DNA of 64,000 nt from Psychrobacter sp. bablab_jr014 (GTDB lineage Bacteria > Pseudomonadota > Gammaproteobacteria > Pseudomonadales > Moraxellaceae). The position numbers and the translations under genes were made by a program. Location: NCBI RefSeq assembly GCF_016464015.1, contig NZ_JACDXT010000048.1:61632-125631 (forward strand), in the 5' to 3' direction. Shown piece after piece: positions 26,992 through 36,576 of this stretch (position 1 is the stretch's first letter; each line of letters opens with the position of its first letter). The notes under the pieces were generated by a model, which ran no database searches, had not been told where the DNA came from, and saw nothing but the letters and a program-made list of their open reading frames with translations.

Positions 26992-28704
26992 ATGGCAACC
27001 GTATCAGGAACGCTTGGAGGATTGGCACAGCAATTCGTTGCTGCAGGTATTGTAAGCGACGAGGCCATGAAGGCGGCACAACACGAAGCGCAGCAACAAA
27101 AAATCAGCGTGGTGTCGTATTTGGTCGATAATAAAATGGCCAATGCTCAAGCCATTGCAGTACTGCTGTCTGAATCTTTTGGCGACCCCTTGTTTGACTT
27201 GAGCACCATTGATAAAAACATTATTCCCAAAGACTTGGTTGATGAAAAAATCATACGCAAGTTTAACGCTCTACCTATTTTTAAGCGCGGCCAGCGTTTG
27301 TTCGTGGCACTTAGCGATCCCACACGCGTTGACGCGATTGATGCCATTGCCTTTAATTCGCGTCTGTCGATTGAGACCGTACTGGTCGAAGAAGACAAAC
27401 TCAAACGCTGTATTGACGAATCTTTTTCCGACGGCGTACAGAGCTTTGCGAATTTTAGCGACAGTGATTTTGATGGCAGTTTGGACGAAGTCAATGAGGG
27501 TGCGACAGCAGAAACCACGTTAACAGACAGTGTAGATGAAGCACCCGTGGTGAAATTTGTCAATAAGATGCTGATTGACGCCATTCGTATGGGCGCGTCT
27601 GATTTACATTTTGAACCTTATGAAAAATCCTATCGGGTACGCTTTCGCGTTGATGGGGTCATGCAAAAAATGGCCAGCCCACCTGTGCAGTTGGCAGGAA
27701 AAATCGCTGCGCGTTTAAAAGTCATGTCACAGATGGACATCTCTGAGCGCCGCATACCGCAAGATGGCCGCATTAAACTTAAAATCTCTAAAAGTAAAGC
27801 CATCGACTTTCGTGTCAACTCGTTGCCAACTTTATTTGGTGAAAAGATTGTTTTGCGTATCCTCGACCCCTCATCGGCCATGCTTGGTATCGATGCGCTC
27901 GGTTATGAGCCTGACCAAAAGGCACTGTTCTTAGAAGCGCTGAACAAACCACAAGGCATGCTGCTTATCACAGGGCCTACAGGCTCAGGTAAAACCGTAT
28001 CCTTATATACGGGGATTAATATTTTGAACACAGGCGCGACCAACATCTCGACCGCCGAAGATCCTGTAGAGATTAACTTAGAGGGTATCAATCAAGTCAA
28101 TGTCAACGCAAAAGTAGGTCTGACCTTTGCCAGTGCTCTAAAATCCTTTTTGCGCCAAGATCCTGATATCGTCATGGTCGGTGAGATTCGTGATTTAGAA
28201 ACTGCAGAAATCGCCATCAAAGCGGCACAAACAGGACACATGGTACTCTCCACCTTGCACACCAACTCCGCGCCTGAGACCTTGACCCGTTTGCGTAATA
28301 TGGGCGTCGCCTCTTTTAACATTGCCACCTCGGTCAACTTGGTTATCGCTCAGCGTTTGGCACGGCGTCTGTGCTCAAATTGTAAAAAACCTGTTAATTT
28401 GCCGCGTCCCAGTCTGCTTGAGCTTGGTTTTACTGATGACGACTTGGACGATGCTGGTAATATCATTTATGAGCCTGTTGGCTGTGGTGAGTGCCGCGAA
28501 GGGTACAAAGGTCGTGTGGGTATTTATGAAGTCATGAAAGTCACGCCTGACATCTCACGCATTATTATGGAGGATGGCAACGCCATTGACATTAAAGATG
28601 CGGCGGTTGCTGGTGGTTTTCGTGATTTACGTCGTTCAGGAATCATGAAAGTCTTGCAAGGCGTGACCAGTATTCAAGAAATGATGCGCGTCACTTCTGA
28701 ATAA
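26992..28704 (+). CDS. pilB: Type IV pilus assembly ATPase PilB
   Basis: 570 residues. An N-terminal MshEN-like domain (about 1-140) is followed by a GSPII_E ATPase with Walker A GPTGSGKT (about 326-333), the Asp box TAEDPVE, Walker B MVGEIRDLETAEIA and the His box TGHMVLSTLHTN. A tetracysteine zinc site, CSNC (about 461) and CGEC (about 499), is present. It is the hexameric motor that extends the pilus. The AAGGAGG ribosome site is strong. First gene of pilB-pilC-pilD. Confidence 0.96.
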   Translation: MATVSGTLGGLAQQFVAAGIVSDEAMKAAQHEAQQQKISVVSYLVDNKMANAQAIAVLLSESFGDPLFDLSTIDKNIIPKDLVDEKIIRKFNALPIFKRGQRLFVALSDPTRVDAIDAIAFNSRLSIETVLVEEDKLKRCIDESFSDGVQSFANFSDSDFDGSLDEVNEGATAETTLTDSVDEAPVVKFVNKMLIDAIRMGASDLHFEPYEKSYRVRFRVDGVMQKMASPPVQLAGKIAARLKVMSQMDISERRIPQDGRIKLKISKSKAIDFRVNSLPTLFGEKIVLRILDPSSAMLGIDALGYEPDQKALFLEALNKPQGMLLITGPTGSGKTVSLYTGINILNTGATNISTAEDPVEINLEGINQVNVNAKVGLTFASALKSFLRQDPDIVMVGEIRDLETAEIAIKAAQTGHMVLSTLHTNSAPETLTRLRNMGVASFNIATSVNLVIAQRLARRLCSNCKKPVNLPRPSLLELGFTDDDLDDAGNIIYEPVGCGECREGYKGRVGIYEVMKVTPDISRIIMEDGNAIDIKDAAVAGGFRDLRRSGIMKVLQGVTSIQEMMRVTSE

Positions 28705-28867
28705 AACATGTAGCCGCACAGACATGCAAATGGGCGCTGATAAGCGTAGCGAGTCAAGATGCAATGCGCTATGATAAACAGACAATCAACAAAAATACAG
28801 CAATGTTGTGACACTCATCTGCGTGCCCAATTTTGCGTATACCAGCCAAACCGTATTGGGGTAACAC

Positions 28868-30097
28868 ATGGCAAAAGCGAAGGTAAAAACCGACATGCTG
28901 CTGGACTTTGTCTATGATGGTGTCAATAGACGCGGGCAAAAGGTTAAAGGCGAGACGACCAGCCGTAATATGGAGCTGGCCAAAGCCACGTTACGTAAGC
29001 AAGGTATCACAGTTAAGAGCATCAAGAAAAAACCCAAAGCCTTGTTCAATATGAAAAAGGGCATCAAGCCCGTTGATATCGCTATTTTTTCACGTCAGTT
29101 GGCCACCATGATGAAAGCAGGTGTGCCACTGACGCAATCGTTTGAGATTGTTGCTGACTCTCTAGACAATCCGAGCATGAAAGATTTGGTATTGGCCATC
29201 AAAACCGATGTTGAAGCAGGCGGTACCTTTGCCTCTGCCCTGCGCAAGCATCCGCGTTATTTTGATGATTTATTTTGCTCGCTTGTGGCATCAGGGGAGC
29301 AGTCAGGGGCACTTGAGACCATGCTTGAGCGGGTCGCGACCTATAAAGAAAAAAGCGAACTGCTCAAAGCCAAAATCAAAAAAGCATTGAAATACCCAAT
29401 CGCAGTTATTATCGTCGCCATTATTGTTACCATTATTCTATTGGTAAAAGTCGTGCCTGTATTTGCCGATTTGTTTGCCTCTTTTGGCGCAGAATTGCCA
29501 GCGTTTACGCAGATGGTGGTCGGTATGTCCGAATGGATGCAGTCGTGGTGGTTTATCTTAATTGTCTTTATCGGTGGTGCAGTGATTGCCTTTTCAGAAG
29601 GTAGAAAACGCAGTAAAAAGTTCCGTGACTTATTAGACCGCGCTACCTTAAAAGCGCCTATTTTTGGCAAAATCGCCTATCAAGCGGTTATTGCTCGTTT
29701 TGCGCGTACCTTATCTACCACGTTTGCAGCAGGTGTGCCCTTGATTGATGCACTGGACTCCACCGCTGGGGCAACCAACAATGTGGTGTTTTATAACGCC
29801 ACGCAGCAAATCAAAAATGACGTAGCCACTGGTCAACAACTCCAGTTTTCTATGCGCAGTACCAATCTGTTCCCCAGTATGGCGATTCAGATGGTCGGTA
29901 TCGGTGAAGAAGCAGGTAGTCTAGAAGAGATGCTCGATAAAGTCGCCGTATATTACGAGAACGAAGTGGATAATGCTGTGGATGGTTTGACCAGTCTCAT
30001 GGAGCCGATGATTATGGCGATTCTTGGGGTTTTGGTCGGTGGTTTGGTGATTGCTATGTACTTGCCTATTTTCCAAATGGGTTCGGTTGTCGGCTAA
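28868..30097 (+). CDS. pilC: Type IV pilus inner-membrane platform protein PilC
   Basis: 409 residues with two T2SF domains (about 75-200 and 280-400), each ending in a membrane segment. ARQLATMMKAGVPLTQSFEI and ARTLSTTFAAGVPLIDALDS are the paired repeats, and the N-terminus (YDGVNRRGQKVKGE) is typical. PilC couples PilB to pilin insertion. It lies 163 bases after pilB and 16 bases before pilD. Confidence 0.96.
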   Translation: MAKAKVKTDMLLDFVYDGVNRRGQKVKGETTSRNMELAKATLRKQGITVKSIKKKPKALFNMKKGIKPVDIAIFSRQLATMMKAGVPLTQSFEIVADSLDNPSMKDLVLAIKTDVEAGGTFASALRKHPRYFDDLFCSLVASGEQSGALETMLERVATYKEKSELLKAKIKKALKYPIAVIIVAIIVTIILLVKVVPVFADLFASFGAELPAFTQMVVGMSEWMQSWWFILIVFIGGAVIAFSEGRKRSKKFRDLLDRATLKAPIFGKIAYQAVIARFARTLSTTFAAGVPLIDALDSTAGATNNVVFYNATQQIKNDVATGQQLQFSMRSTNLFPSMAIQMVGIGEEAGSLEEMLDKVAVYYENEVDNAVDGLTSLMEPMIMAILGVLVGGLVIAMYLPIFQMGSVVG

Positions 30098-30113
30098 ATA
30101 AAATAGGTTGGTC

Positions 30114-31013
30114 ATGTCGTTTTTTACGTTATTACAAGACAATATGAATCTTGCTTTGGTGCTGTTTGCGCTGCTTGGTCTGTGTGTGGGTAGTTTTTTA
30201 AATGTGGTCATTCACCGTATGCCGCTGATGATGCACCACGCTTGGCGCCAAGAGTCGAGTCAATTTTTGGCAGCGCAGCCAGACATGCCCAGTCTGCACA
30301 CGGCGCCTTTGGTCAATATTGCGACCAACGATACACCCATTACATTAAGTACGCCTGCTTCTCGCTGTCCCCATTGCGACCATCGTATTCGCTGGTACGA
30401 AAATATTCCGCTTATCAGCTGGCTCTTTTTACGCGGTCGCTGTTCTGATTGTAAGCATCGCATCAGTATCCGCTATCCGTTTGTTGAGCTGGTAACGGCT
30501 TTGCTGTCGGCGCTCGTGATTTATCATTTTGGTGTGACGGCGACAGGGCTGTCTGCGCTGGTTTTGGTATGGGTGCTGATTGCGTTAACTGGCATTGATT
30601 TTGATACGCAGCTGTTGCCTGACAGATTGACCTTTCCTTTATTGGGATTGGGTCTTGCAGTCAATACGCAAGGCTGGTTTGTGTCACCAACGGCCTCTGT
30701 TTGGGGAGCGCTGTTGGGCTTTTTATCACTGTGGGTCGTGGTGTGGCTCTTTTATTTACTCACCAAAAAACACGGTATGGGTCAAGGCGACTTTAAGCTA
30801 TTAGCAGCACTCGGCGCATGGCTTGGCGCATCCATGCTGCCACTGATTATTTTATTATCATCGCTTCTTGGCGCCATTATCGGTATTGTATTAATGAAGA
30901 TTGAGGGCGAAAGCCATCCGTTTGCCTTTGGCCCTTATATTGCAATCGCGGGCATTGTAGCGCTGCTTTATGGTAATGATATTGTGACGTGGTATTTGGG
31001 TATGTATGCTTAA
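30114..31013 (+). CDS. pilD: Prepilin leader peptidase/N-methyltransferase
   Basis: 299 residues, about seven membrane helices. The N-terminal domain carries CPHC and CSDC zinc-site cysteines (about 85/88 and 109/112) in the cytoplasmic loop between LGLCVGSFLNVVIHRMP and RYPFVELVTALL. The A24 catalytic aspartates are D161 or so in GIDFDTQLLPD and D225 or so in GQGDFKLLAALG. It cleaves and N-methylates prepilins. A TTG at 30108 is in frame; ATG 30114 is chosen. Confidence 0.95.
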   Translation: MSFFTLLQDNMNLALVLFALLGLCVGSFLNVVIHRMPLMMHHAWRQESSQFLAAQPDMPSLHTAPLVNIATNDTPITLSTPASRCPHCDHRIRWYENIPLISWLFLRGRCSDCKHRISIRYPFVELVTALLSALVIYHFGVTATGLSALVLVWVLIALTGIDFDTQLLPDRLTFPLLGLGLAVNTQGWFVSPTASVWGALLGFLSLWVVVWLFYLLTKKHGMGQGDFKLLAALGAWLGASMLPLIILLSSLLGAIIGIVLMKIEGESHPFAFGPYIAIAGIVALLYGNDIVTWYLGMYA

Positions 31014-31109
31014 TTTGCAATAATGAGGGGCTGGGCGGGCTGTTATTATTGCTATTTTCCCCGCCCCAACACGTACGCTGTCCTTAGTCTTTATTGTTCT
31101 TTTTTATGG

Positions 31110-31140
31110 GGCGCTTCTTTGTTTTGAGCGCTTTTTATTT
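31110..31140 (+). terminator. Probable terminator of pilBCD
   Basis: GCGCT and AGCGC close an 11-base loop, followed by TTTTTATTTTT. A G-rich inverted repeat (GGGCGGG/CCCGCCC) also lies just upstream at 31032-31066. Confidence 0.55.
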
Positions 31141-31170
31141 TTAATAGTACCAAGCGAATAAGTCAATTTT

Positions 31171-31836
31171 ATGTCATTAACTCAGCAAATTACGTCTTCT
31201 TTATCTACAAACAATGACGAGACACCAACGACTATCGTTATTGGTCTGACAGGCGGTATCGGTAGCGGTAAATCGGCAGCGAGCGCGTGGTTTGCCAAAC
31301 AAGGCATTGAGGTGATTGATGCAGACGTCATTGCGCACGCGGTAGTGGCAAAAGGCAGTCCAACGCTTGCTAAAATACAAAGAAAGCTCGGCGATTGGGT
31401 GCTTTTGCCTTCAGGTGAGATGGATCGCCCTGCAGTACGCGCGCATGTGTTTAACCATCCTGACGCCTTGATGACGCTAGAAGCGATTACCCATCCCGCC
31501 ATTCGTGAGGCGGCAAAGCAGCAGCTGGTCAATAGCCGCTCGCCTTACAGTATCTTGGTTGCGCCGTTACTTATTGAGGCAGCAGAAGCAGGGCTGGCCA
31601 ATTTATGCCAGCGTATTTTGGTGATTGATGCCCCAGAGGACGCGCAGTTGGCGCGTGCCAGTCTACGCGATGATCAAAGTGTCGCCAAAATCAAAAACAT
31701 TATGGCCAATCAGTTGGCGCGGAGCGAGCGCAATAAACACGCTGATGATGTGGTGTATAACGAATCAAGCCTTGAGGCATTGTACGCGCAGCTAGAGCCG
31801 CTACACGCACAGTATTTAAGTTTGGCGGGCGTTTAG
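31171..31836 (+). CDS. coaE: Dephospho-CoA kinase
   Basis: 221 residues, with the P-loop GLTGGIGSGKSAAS (about 26-39), IDADVIAH with the base-binding Asp, and ITHPAIREA. It performs the last step of coenzyme A synthesis, phosphorylating dephospho-CoA. The N-terminus has about 20 extra residues (MSLTQQITSSLSTNNDETPT), and an inner start is possible, but no internal ATG precedes the P-loop. The clustering of pilD and coaE is common in gammaproteobacteria. It converges with rlmB, only 8 bases apart. Confidence 0.94.
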   Translation: MSLTQQITSSLSTNNDETPTTIVIGLTGGIGSGKSAASAWFAKQGIEVIDADVIAHAVVAKGSPTLAKIQRKLGDWVLLPSGEMDRPAVRAHVFNHPDALMTLEAITHPAIREAAKQQLVNSRSPYSILVAPLLIEAAEAGLANLCQRILVIDAPEDAQLARASLRDDQSVAKIKNIMANQLARSERNKHADDVVYNESSLEALYAQLEPLHAQYLSLAGV

Positions 31837-31844
31837 AATAACGC

Positions 31845-32603
31845 TTAATCAGACTGACGCTGACGGTTGATTTCATAGAGCGCCATGCCTGTGGCAACAC
31901 TGACATTTAGGCTTTGTAGGTTGCCTTGCGCGTTGCCTGACATGGGAATGTACACCAGCTCATCACAGCATTCCATGGTCAATCGGCGCATGCCTTCGCC
32001 TTCAGAGCCCATAACGAGTGCTGTTTTGCCGCGCATATCGACCGCGCTAATAGGCTTGGCATCGGCTTCAAGCGCGGTACCATACACAAACACGCCTGCC
32101 TGTTTTAACTGCCCTAAGGTACGCGCTAAATTGGTCACGCTAACAATCGGCATTAATTCTGCTGCACCAACAGAGACTTTGGCAACGGTTGGTGTGAGGC
32201 TGGCAGCGTGGTGCTTGGGAATAATTACCGCATCCACACCCATTGCCACAGCCGTGCGCAAACACGCGCCAAAGTTATGCGCGTCTGTGATTTGATCAAG
32301 GATCAAAAACAAGCACTGCTCATCATTAATAAGGGTATCCAAGCAGCGCTCATCGGCAAAGCTGAGCGGACGCGCATGCAGTACCACTCCCTGATGCTGC
32401 GGACTACCGCACAACTGGCTTAACTTGTCTTTTTGGCTGTATTGGACGCTCGTGCCATGGGCATTCGCAGTTTCGATAATCTGTGCCACATGCGGGTCTT
32501 TGTCACGACCTTGCTGCACAAATAAGCTCAGCGCATCCATAGGACGCTGGTTTAATAATGCGTCAATCGCATGGATACCATAAAAATAAATGGGTTTTGC
32601 CAT
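31845..32603 (-). CDS. rlmB: 23S rRNA (guanosine2251-2'-O)-methyltransferase
   Basis: 252 residues of the SpoU/TrmH class. Motif 1 is ITDAHNFGACLRTA, motif 2 is ALVMGSEGEGMRRL, motif 3 is LNVSVATGMALYEI, and the N-terminal substrate-binding domain starts YFYGIHAIDALLNQRP. It methylates G2251 in the peptidyl transferase P-loop using SAM and a trefoil knot fold. RlmB is preferred over other SpoU members because of the GIHAI N-terminus. Confidence 0.92.
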   Translation of the reverse strand: MAKPIYFYGIHAIDALLNQRPMDALSLFVQQGRDKDPHVAQIIETANAHGTSVQYSQKDKLSQLCGSPQHQGVVLHARPLSFADERCLDTLINDEQCLFLILDQITDAHNFGACLRTAVAMGVDAVIIPKHHAASLTPTVAKVSVGAAELMPIVSVTNLARTLGQLKQAGVFVYGTALEADAKPISAVDMRGKTALVMGSEGEGMRRLTMECCDELVYIPMSGNAQGNLQSLNVSVATGMALYEINRQRQSD

Positions 32604-32618
32604 AATAAGCCTACCATT

Positions 32619-32648
32619 AAAAAAACAACTGCCGCACGTGGCGGCAGA
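32619..32648 (-). terminator. Terminator of ppnP
   Basis: CTGCCGC and GCGGCAG form a 7-bp stem around a 5-base loop, followed on the minus strand by TTGTTTTTTT. Confidence 0.75.
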
Positions 32649-32671
32649 CTATCAACTGTCGTTATCGGCGA

Positions 32672-33007
32672 TTAGCCTTCTAAATGACAAACGTACTGTA
32701 CAATCTCTTCGGTACGCAAATTAAAGCCGCTGTCGCCTTCAACCACAAAACCCTGACCTGCACGGTAATAGCTGAAGTCTTCTTCGCCATGTAGCTGCAC
32801 TTCGCATTCGCCGCTGATGATGTCGATACGCTCTGAGGTATTGGTAATAAATTGGTAATGCTCGACCATGTTGTCGCAAGGCAAAATTACCCCAAGGGTC
32901 TTTTGGCGACCGTCTTCGAACATAATGGTATGGCTTGAGCAACGTCCATCATAAGAGATGCTGGCTTGCGCATTGATGGTCACATTCTTATATTGTGCCG
33001 CTGACAT
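32672..33007 (-). CDS. ppnP: Pyrimidine/purine nucleoside phosphorylase PpnP
   Basis: 111 residues of the cupin-like YaiE family (formerly UPF0345). SYDGRCSSHTI, KTLGVILPCDNMVEHYQF, ISGECEVQL and the final FNLRTEEIVQYVCHLEG are near full-length family matches. It phosphorolyses several nucleosides to base and ribose 1-phosphate. GATAAGGAAG lies before the ATG, giving a clear start. Confidence 0.93.
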   Translation of the reverse strand: MSAAQYKNVTINAQASISYDGRCSSHTIMFEDGRQKTLGVILPCDNMVEHYQFITNTSERIDIISGECEVQLHGEEDFSYYRAGQGFVVEGDSGFNLRTEEIVQYVCHLEG

Positions 33008-33554
33008 AGTGGCTTCCTTATCAAATAATTATTGCTAAACTAAAAAATAAGTCACTGCAAGATGCGTATCCTTTTAGCTGTATACCATTCACGGTATAAC
33101 GCGGCTACGCTCCCTTATCGGTTCACTCTGTTTATGTAGTCAGTCACCATAAAGCAGGCTATGACCATTATGTACATAAAGCCTATGCAAATTGTGCGCT
33201 GAGTTTGTGATTAGGTAAGATAATGCTACCACATTATATCTGTAAAGTTTGTTACAAGGCAGTAGAATGCGTAGGGATTTGTACGAATGGCAAGACAGAA
33301 TTTTCGTAGATTTAAAAAAATTATTCATCATTATCAATAACTTTAGTTTCATAAAGTTGATTTTATCAGACACAAATTAAGCTACAATAGCACGCATAAT
33401 TTGGTTGCTTTTGGGCATGGTTATGGCTAGGCTAATGACCATCTATGGCGTATTTTGGCGCGTTTCTTTGCGTCTGTTTGCTGCAGTTTAAGCTGCCTTA
33501 TTGCTGTGTCCACACTGGCGGTATCGCCTTTTTTGTCTGTCATGAGAGAACTTG
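33008..33554. other. 547-bp divergent region between ppnP and recN
   Basis: No credible gene; a 77-codon minus frame at 33140-33373 is Lys/Ser/Tyr-rich with no family features or ribosome site. A GCTACAATAGC motif at 33381-33391 contains a possible -10 (TACAAT) for recN. No SOS box is recognised. Confidence 0.5.
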
Positions 33555-35225
33555 ATGCTACTATCTTTAACGCTGTACCAGTTTGCCTTGATTGCTGAGC
33601 ATGAGATTGGCTTGTCTGAGGGCTTTAACGTCATTACGGGTGAGACAGGCGCGGGCAAATCGTTGCTGCTTGACGCGCTGCTGCTGTGTATTGGCGGGCG
33701 CGCGGACAGTGCCATGGTCAGACACGGCGCGCCGCACGCGGATATTTACGCGCAATTTGATGTTGCCAATCATCAGGCGGTCACCGATTGGTTTGCCGCG
33801 CATGAGCGCACGCTTGATGAGCCTGAGGTGATGATTCGCAGACAGCTTAGCCGTAATGGACGTTCAAAAGCATGGCTTAATGGTACGCCCGTTAGCCTTG
33901 CTGAATTAAAAAGCTTGGGCGCGCTGCTCGTCAGTATGCACAGCCAGCACGCACAGCAAGCCTTATTAAAGCCGCAATTTGTGGTTGAATGGCTCGATGA
34001 AATGGCGGCGACCAGCAAACTTGCCAAACAAACCGCAGAGGCCTATTACGCCCATCAAGCGCTGGTGCGTGAAGCCAAAGAGATTGCCGCACACGAGGCG
34101 CAGCGCCAAGACCGCATCACTTTATTAAACAGCCAATTAAGCGATGTTGCGCCTTTATTAGACATCGATTATGCGGCGATTGAAGCCGAGCACGAAGAGC
34201 TGTCCAATATCGAAGCACTGATGGTTGAGGCAAGCCACAGCCTACATTTGCTCGACAACGACAGCGATGAGCCTGATGTGATGACCTTGATTGGGCAAAC
34301 CATCAAGCTGTGCGATGGACAAAGCAGTGTCAGCCAAACCTTTGCGCAAGCCTCCGAGCAGCTGTATTTGGCGCAGCAGCACATTATTGACGTCACGGCA
34401 CTACTGCGCGACTATGCCGAGCAGCAGCTTCCTGACCCTGAGCGCTTACAAACCCTTGATAACCTCATCAGCCTTGGGCACCGTTTGTCACGTAAACATG
34501 GGGTGTTGACAGGGGCGCTGATAGACACCGCAAAAGAATGGCAAGACGAACTGGAGACGCTAGAAAATGCGCCCAGTAGCGCTGCCATGTCTGCACAAAT
34601 TGACAGCGCGTGGCAGACGTACTTAGCCCTTGCCGAGCAGCTGCACCATGAGCGCCAAGCCGCCGCGCCCATGGTGTGCGAGCAGCTGGTGACGCATTTA
34701 CAGCCGCTGGCCTTGCCCAATGCGCGCTGCGAATTTGTCTTTATGCCCAAAACTCAAGGCAACGCGACAGGCTTATATGATATTGAGCTACAGTTTAGTG
34801 CCAACGTGGGTATGCCGATGCAAGCGCTGCACAAAATTGCCTCGGGCGGTGAGCTGTCGCGGATGGCGCTAGTGATGCAAGTGCTACAAGCCACCAAAGG
34901 CACGGATGAGCAAAAACCGATGCTGGTATTTGATGAGGTCGATGTGGGTATTAGTGGCGCGACTGCGCAAGTGGTCGGCGCGATGCTGCGTAAGCTTGGC
35001 GACAAACAGCAGCTGCTCGCCATCACCCACCAAGCCCAAGTTGCCGCGCAAGCGCATCAGCATATCTTGGTCAAAAAACACCATGAAGAACAAAGCGAGA
35101 GCGCCCTTGACGTGCTCGAAGGCGATGCCAAAGTGGATGAGCTGGCGCGGATGTCAGGCGGGGTAAACATCACTGAGGTGACCCGTGAACACGCGCGCAG
35201 CTTATTACAAGATGTGCATGCCTAA
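33555..35225 (+). CDS. recN: DNA repair protein RecN
   Basis: 556 residues, an SMC-like ATPase. Walker A GETGAGKS sits near 30-37, a long coiled-coil middle covers about 150-370, and the C-terminal ABC half has the LASGGELSRMALVMQ signature and Walker B MLVFDEVDVGISG. It organises broken DNA ends in double-strand break repair. A TTG at 33552 is in frame directly before the ATG; the ATG is preferred, with weak GAGAG upstream. Confidence 0.95.
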   Translation: MLLSLTLYQFALIAEHEIGLSEGFNVITGETGAGKSLLLDALLLCIGGRADSAMVRHGAPHADIYAQFDVANHQAVTDWFAAHERTLDEPEVMIRRQLSRNGRSKAWLNGTPVSLAELKSLGALLVSMHSQHAQQALLKPQFVVEWLDEMAATSKLAKQTAEAYYAHQALVREAKEIAAHEAQRQDRITLLNSQLSDVAPLLDIDYAAIEAEHEELSNIEALMVEASHSLHLLDNDSDEPDVMTLIGQTIKLCDGQSSVSQTFAQASEQLYLAQQHIIDVTALLRDYAEQQLPDPERLQTLDNLISLGHRLSRKHGVLTGALIDTAKEWQDELETLENAPSSAAMSAQIDSAWQTYLALAEQLHHERQAAAPMVCEQLVTHLQPLALPNARCEFVFMPKTQGNATGLYDIELQFSANVGMPMQALHKIASGGELSRMALVMQVLQATKGTDEQKPMLVFDEVDVGISGATAQVVGAMLRKLGDKQQLLAITHQAQVAAQAHQHILVKKHHEEQSESALDVLEGDAKVDELARMSGGVNITEVTREHARSLLQDVHA

Positions 35226-35298
35226 GTGGACACTGTGTTGATTTTTTAGGGGATATCGCCATATAGTAAGGTTCTATTCACCGTTTATATGTGCCCTT

Positions 35299-35862
35299 AT
35301 GTCCAAAACCAACTTGACGCATCACTTCTTAATTGCCGCGCCGCAAATGCCCGACCCGCGTTTTGCGCAGTCGCTCATTTATATCTGTCGTCATGACGAT
35401 AAGGGCGCCCTTGGGCTGATGGTCAATCGTCCGATACCCGCCGCGCGCGTGGGCAAACTGCTCGAAGATTTGGGCATTGAAGTGAGCACCCCTGAAGTGA
35501 TGGACGATTTGGCATTGGCAGGCGGTCCGCTGTATCCTGAGGTCGGCTTTGTGCTGCATACAGGACAGCCGATGTGGGCATCGTCGTTTGCGATTTCTGA
35601 AAATGTCTGCATCACCACCAGCCAAGATATTTTAAAGCGTATCGCGGCAGGTCAGGGCGTTGGGCACTACCACCTATGTTTGGGACACGCCAGCTGGAAC
35701 AAAAAGCAGTTGGAAGAAGAGCTAGAAAGTGGCGATTGGTTGGTTTGTCCTGCCGATTTGTCCTTATTGTTTGATACCCCGTTTGATGAGCGCTGGCAAG
35801 TGGCCGCGGATAAGATTGGGGTCGATTTTGAGCGCTTAAGCAGTGACATTGGTCATGCCTGA
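35299..35862 (+). CDS. YqgE/AlgH family protein
   Basis: 187 residues. N-terminal [38 protein letters not shown] and the central [13 protein letters not shown] and [14 protein letters not shown] blocks are diagnostic of the UPF0301 (YqgE/AlgH) family. The function is not established; it is often next to ruvX, as here (86 bases upstream). Probably cytoplasmic. Confidence 0.94.
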   Translation: MSKTNLTHHFLIAAPQMPDPRFAQSLIYICRHDDKGALGLMVNRPIPAARVGKLLEDLGIEVSTPEVMDDLALAGGPLYPEVGFVLHTGQPMWASSFAISENVCITTSQDILKRIAAGQGVGHYHLCLGHASWNKKQLEEELESGDWLVCPADLSLLFDTPFDERWQVAADKIGVDFERLSSDIGHA

Positions 35863-35947
35863 TGGCAATGGCTGGCTGTTATAATTTAAGCACAATAACC
35901 AGAGACCATATACTGAGGGTTTTTGATGATAACAAAAGGTAGCTACC

Positions 35948-36457
35948 ATGACGCTGTCTGAGGCGATGAGCGCTGCACCCGCACGCACACATGACAAGCC
36001 GCAGCTGATATTGGGACTCGATTATGGGGTCAAAAAAATGGGCATGGCGCTCGGTAATAGTATTACCAATACTGCGCGTGCCTTTGATATTTTAGCGATG
36101 GACAACGGTCAGCCTGATTGGGACAATTTGCTCGGCATCATTGATGTGTGGAAAGTGACCCAAGTGGTGGTCGGTTTGCCACTGAATATGGACGGCAGCA
36201 GCTCCATGCTCTCCAAACGCGCGCACAAATTTGCCCGCCGCCTTGCGCACCGCTTAAGCGAACGGCGTATGGCGGTCGAGGTACTGCTGTGCGATGAGCG
36301 CTTGACCTCGGTTGCTGCGCGCGAGCTGGCATGGGATGAAGGCTGGATTCAGCAGCCAAACGACCCGATTGATGACATCTCCGCTTGTATTTTGCTCTCG
36401 GCGTATTTTTCTGAGCCAACGAGCGCCGTGCCCATTGCCGCACTGGCAAAAGGCTAG
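35948..36457 (+). CDS. ruvX: Putative pre-16S rRNA nuclease / Holliday junction resolvase RuvX (YqgF)
   Basis: 169 residues. The RNase H-like fold acidic residues are in GLDYGVKKMGMALGN (first Asp), VVGLPLNMDGSS, LCDERLTS (Glu) and DDISACILLSAYF (last Asp). YqgF is linked to 16S 5' end processing, with Holliday junction resolution also proposed. About 20 extra N-terminal residues precede the core. GGTAGC lies before the ATG. It follows the YqgE-like gene. Confidence 0.93.
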   Translation: MTLSEAMSAAPARTHDKPQLILGLDYGVKKMGMALGNSITNTARAFDILAMDNGQPDWDNLLGIIDVWKVTQVVVGLPLNMDGSSSMLSKRAHKFARRLAHRLSERRMAVEVLLCDERLTSVAARELAWDEGWIQQPNDPIDDISACILLSAYFSEPTSAVPIAALAKG

Positions 36458-36476
36458 GGCTTGTTGACCATTCATC

Positions 36477-36516
36477 TATTATCTCGCGGCTGTCTGCTGG
36501 CAGGCGCGAGATAATA
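36477..36516. other. 12-bp perfect inverted repeat after ruvX
   Basis: TATTATCTCGCG (36477-36488) and CGCGAGATAATA (36505-36516) form a perfect stem, extended inside by CTG/CAG. No T-run on the plus side. It starts 20 bases after the ruvX stop. Confidence 0.65.
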
Positions 36517-36576
36517 CCTATACGCCATGGTCTTGATATAATGCGTCTCTTTTTTTAACCGCTGGTATTGTTTGTT

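Noticed and set aside
33318..33345. Fur-box-like ATCATTATC half upstream of recN
   Set aside because: Only one half-site matches; the other half of the 19-bp dyad is missing, and no iron gene is adjacent.
33140..33373. 77-codon minus frame upstream of recN
   Set aside because: No ribosome site, no recognisable motif, composition typical of AT-rich spacer.
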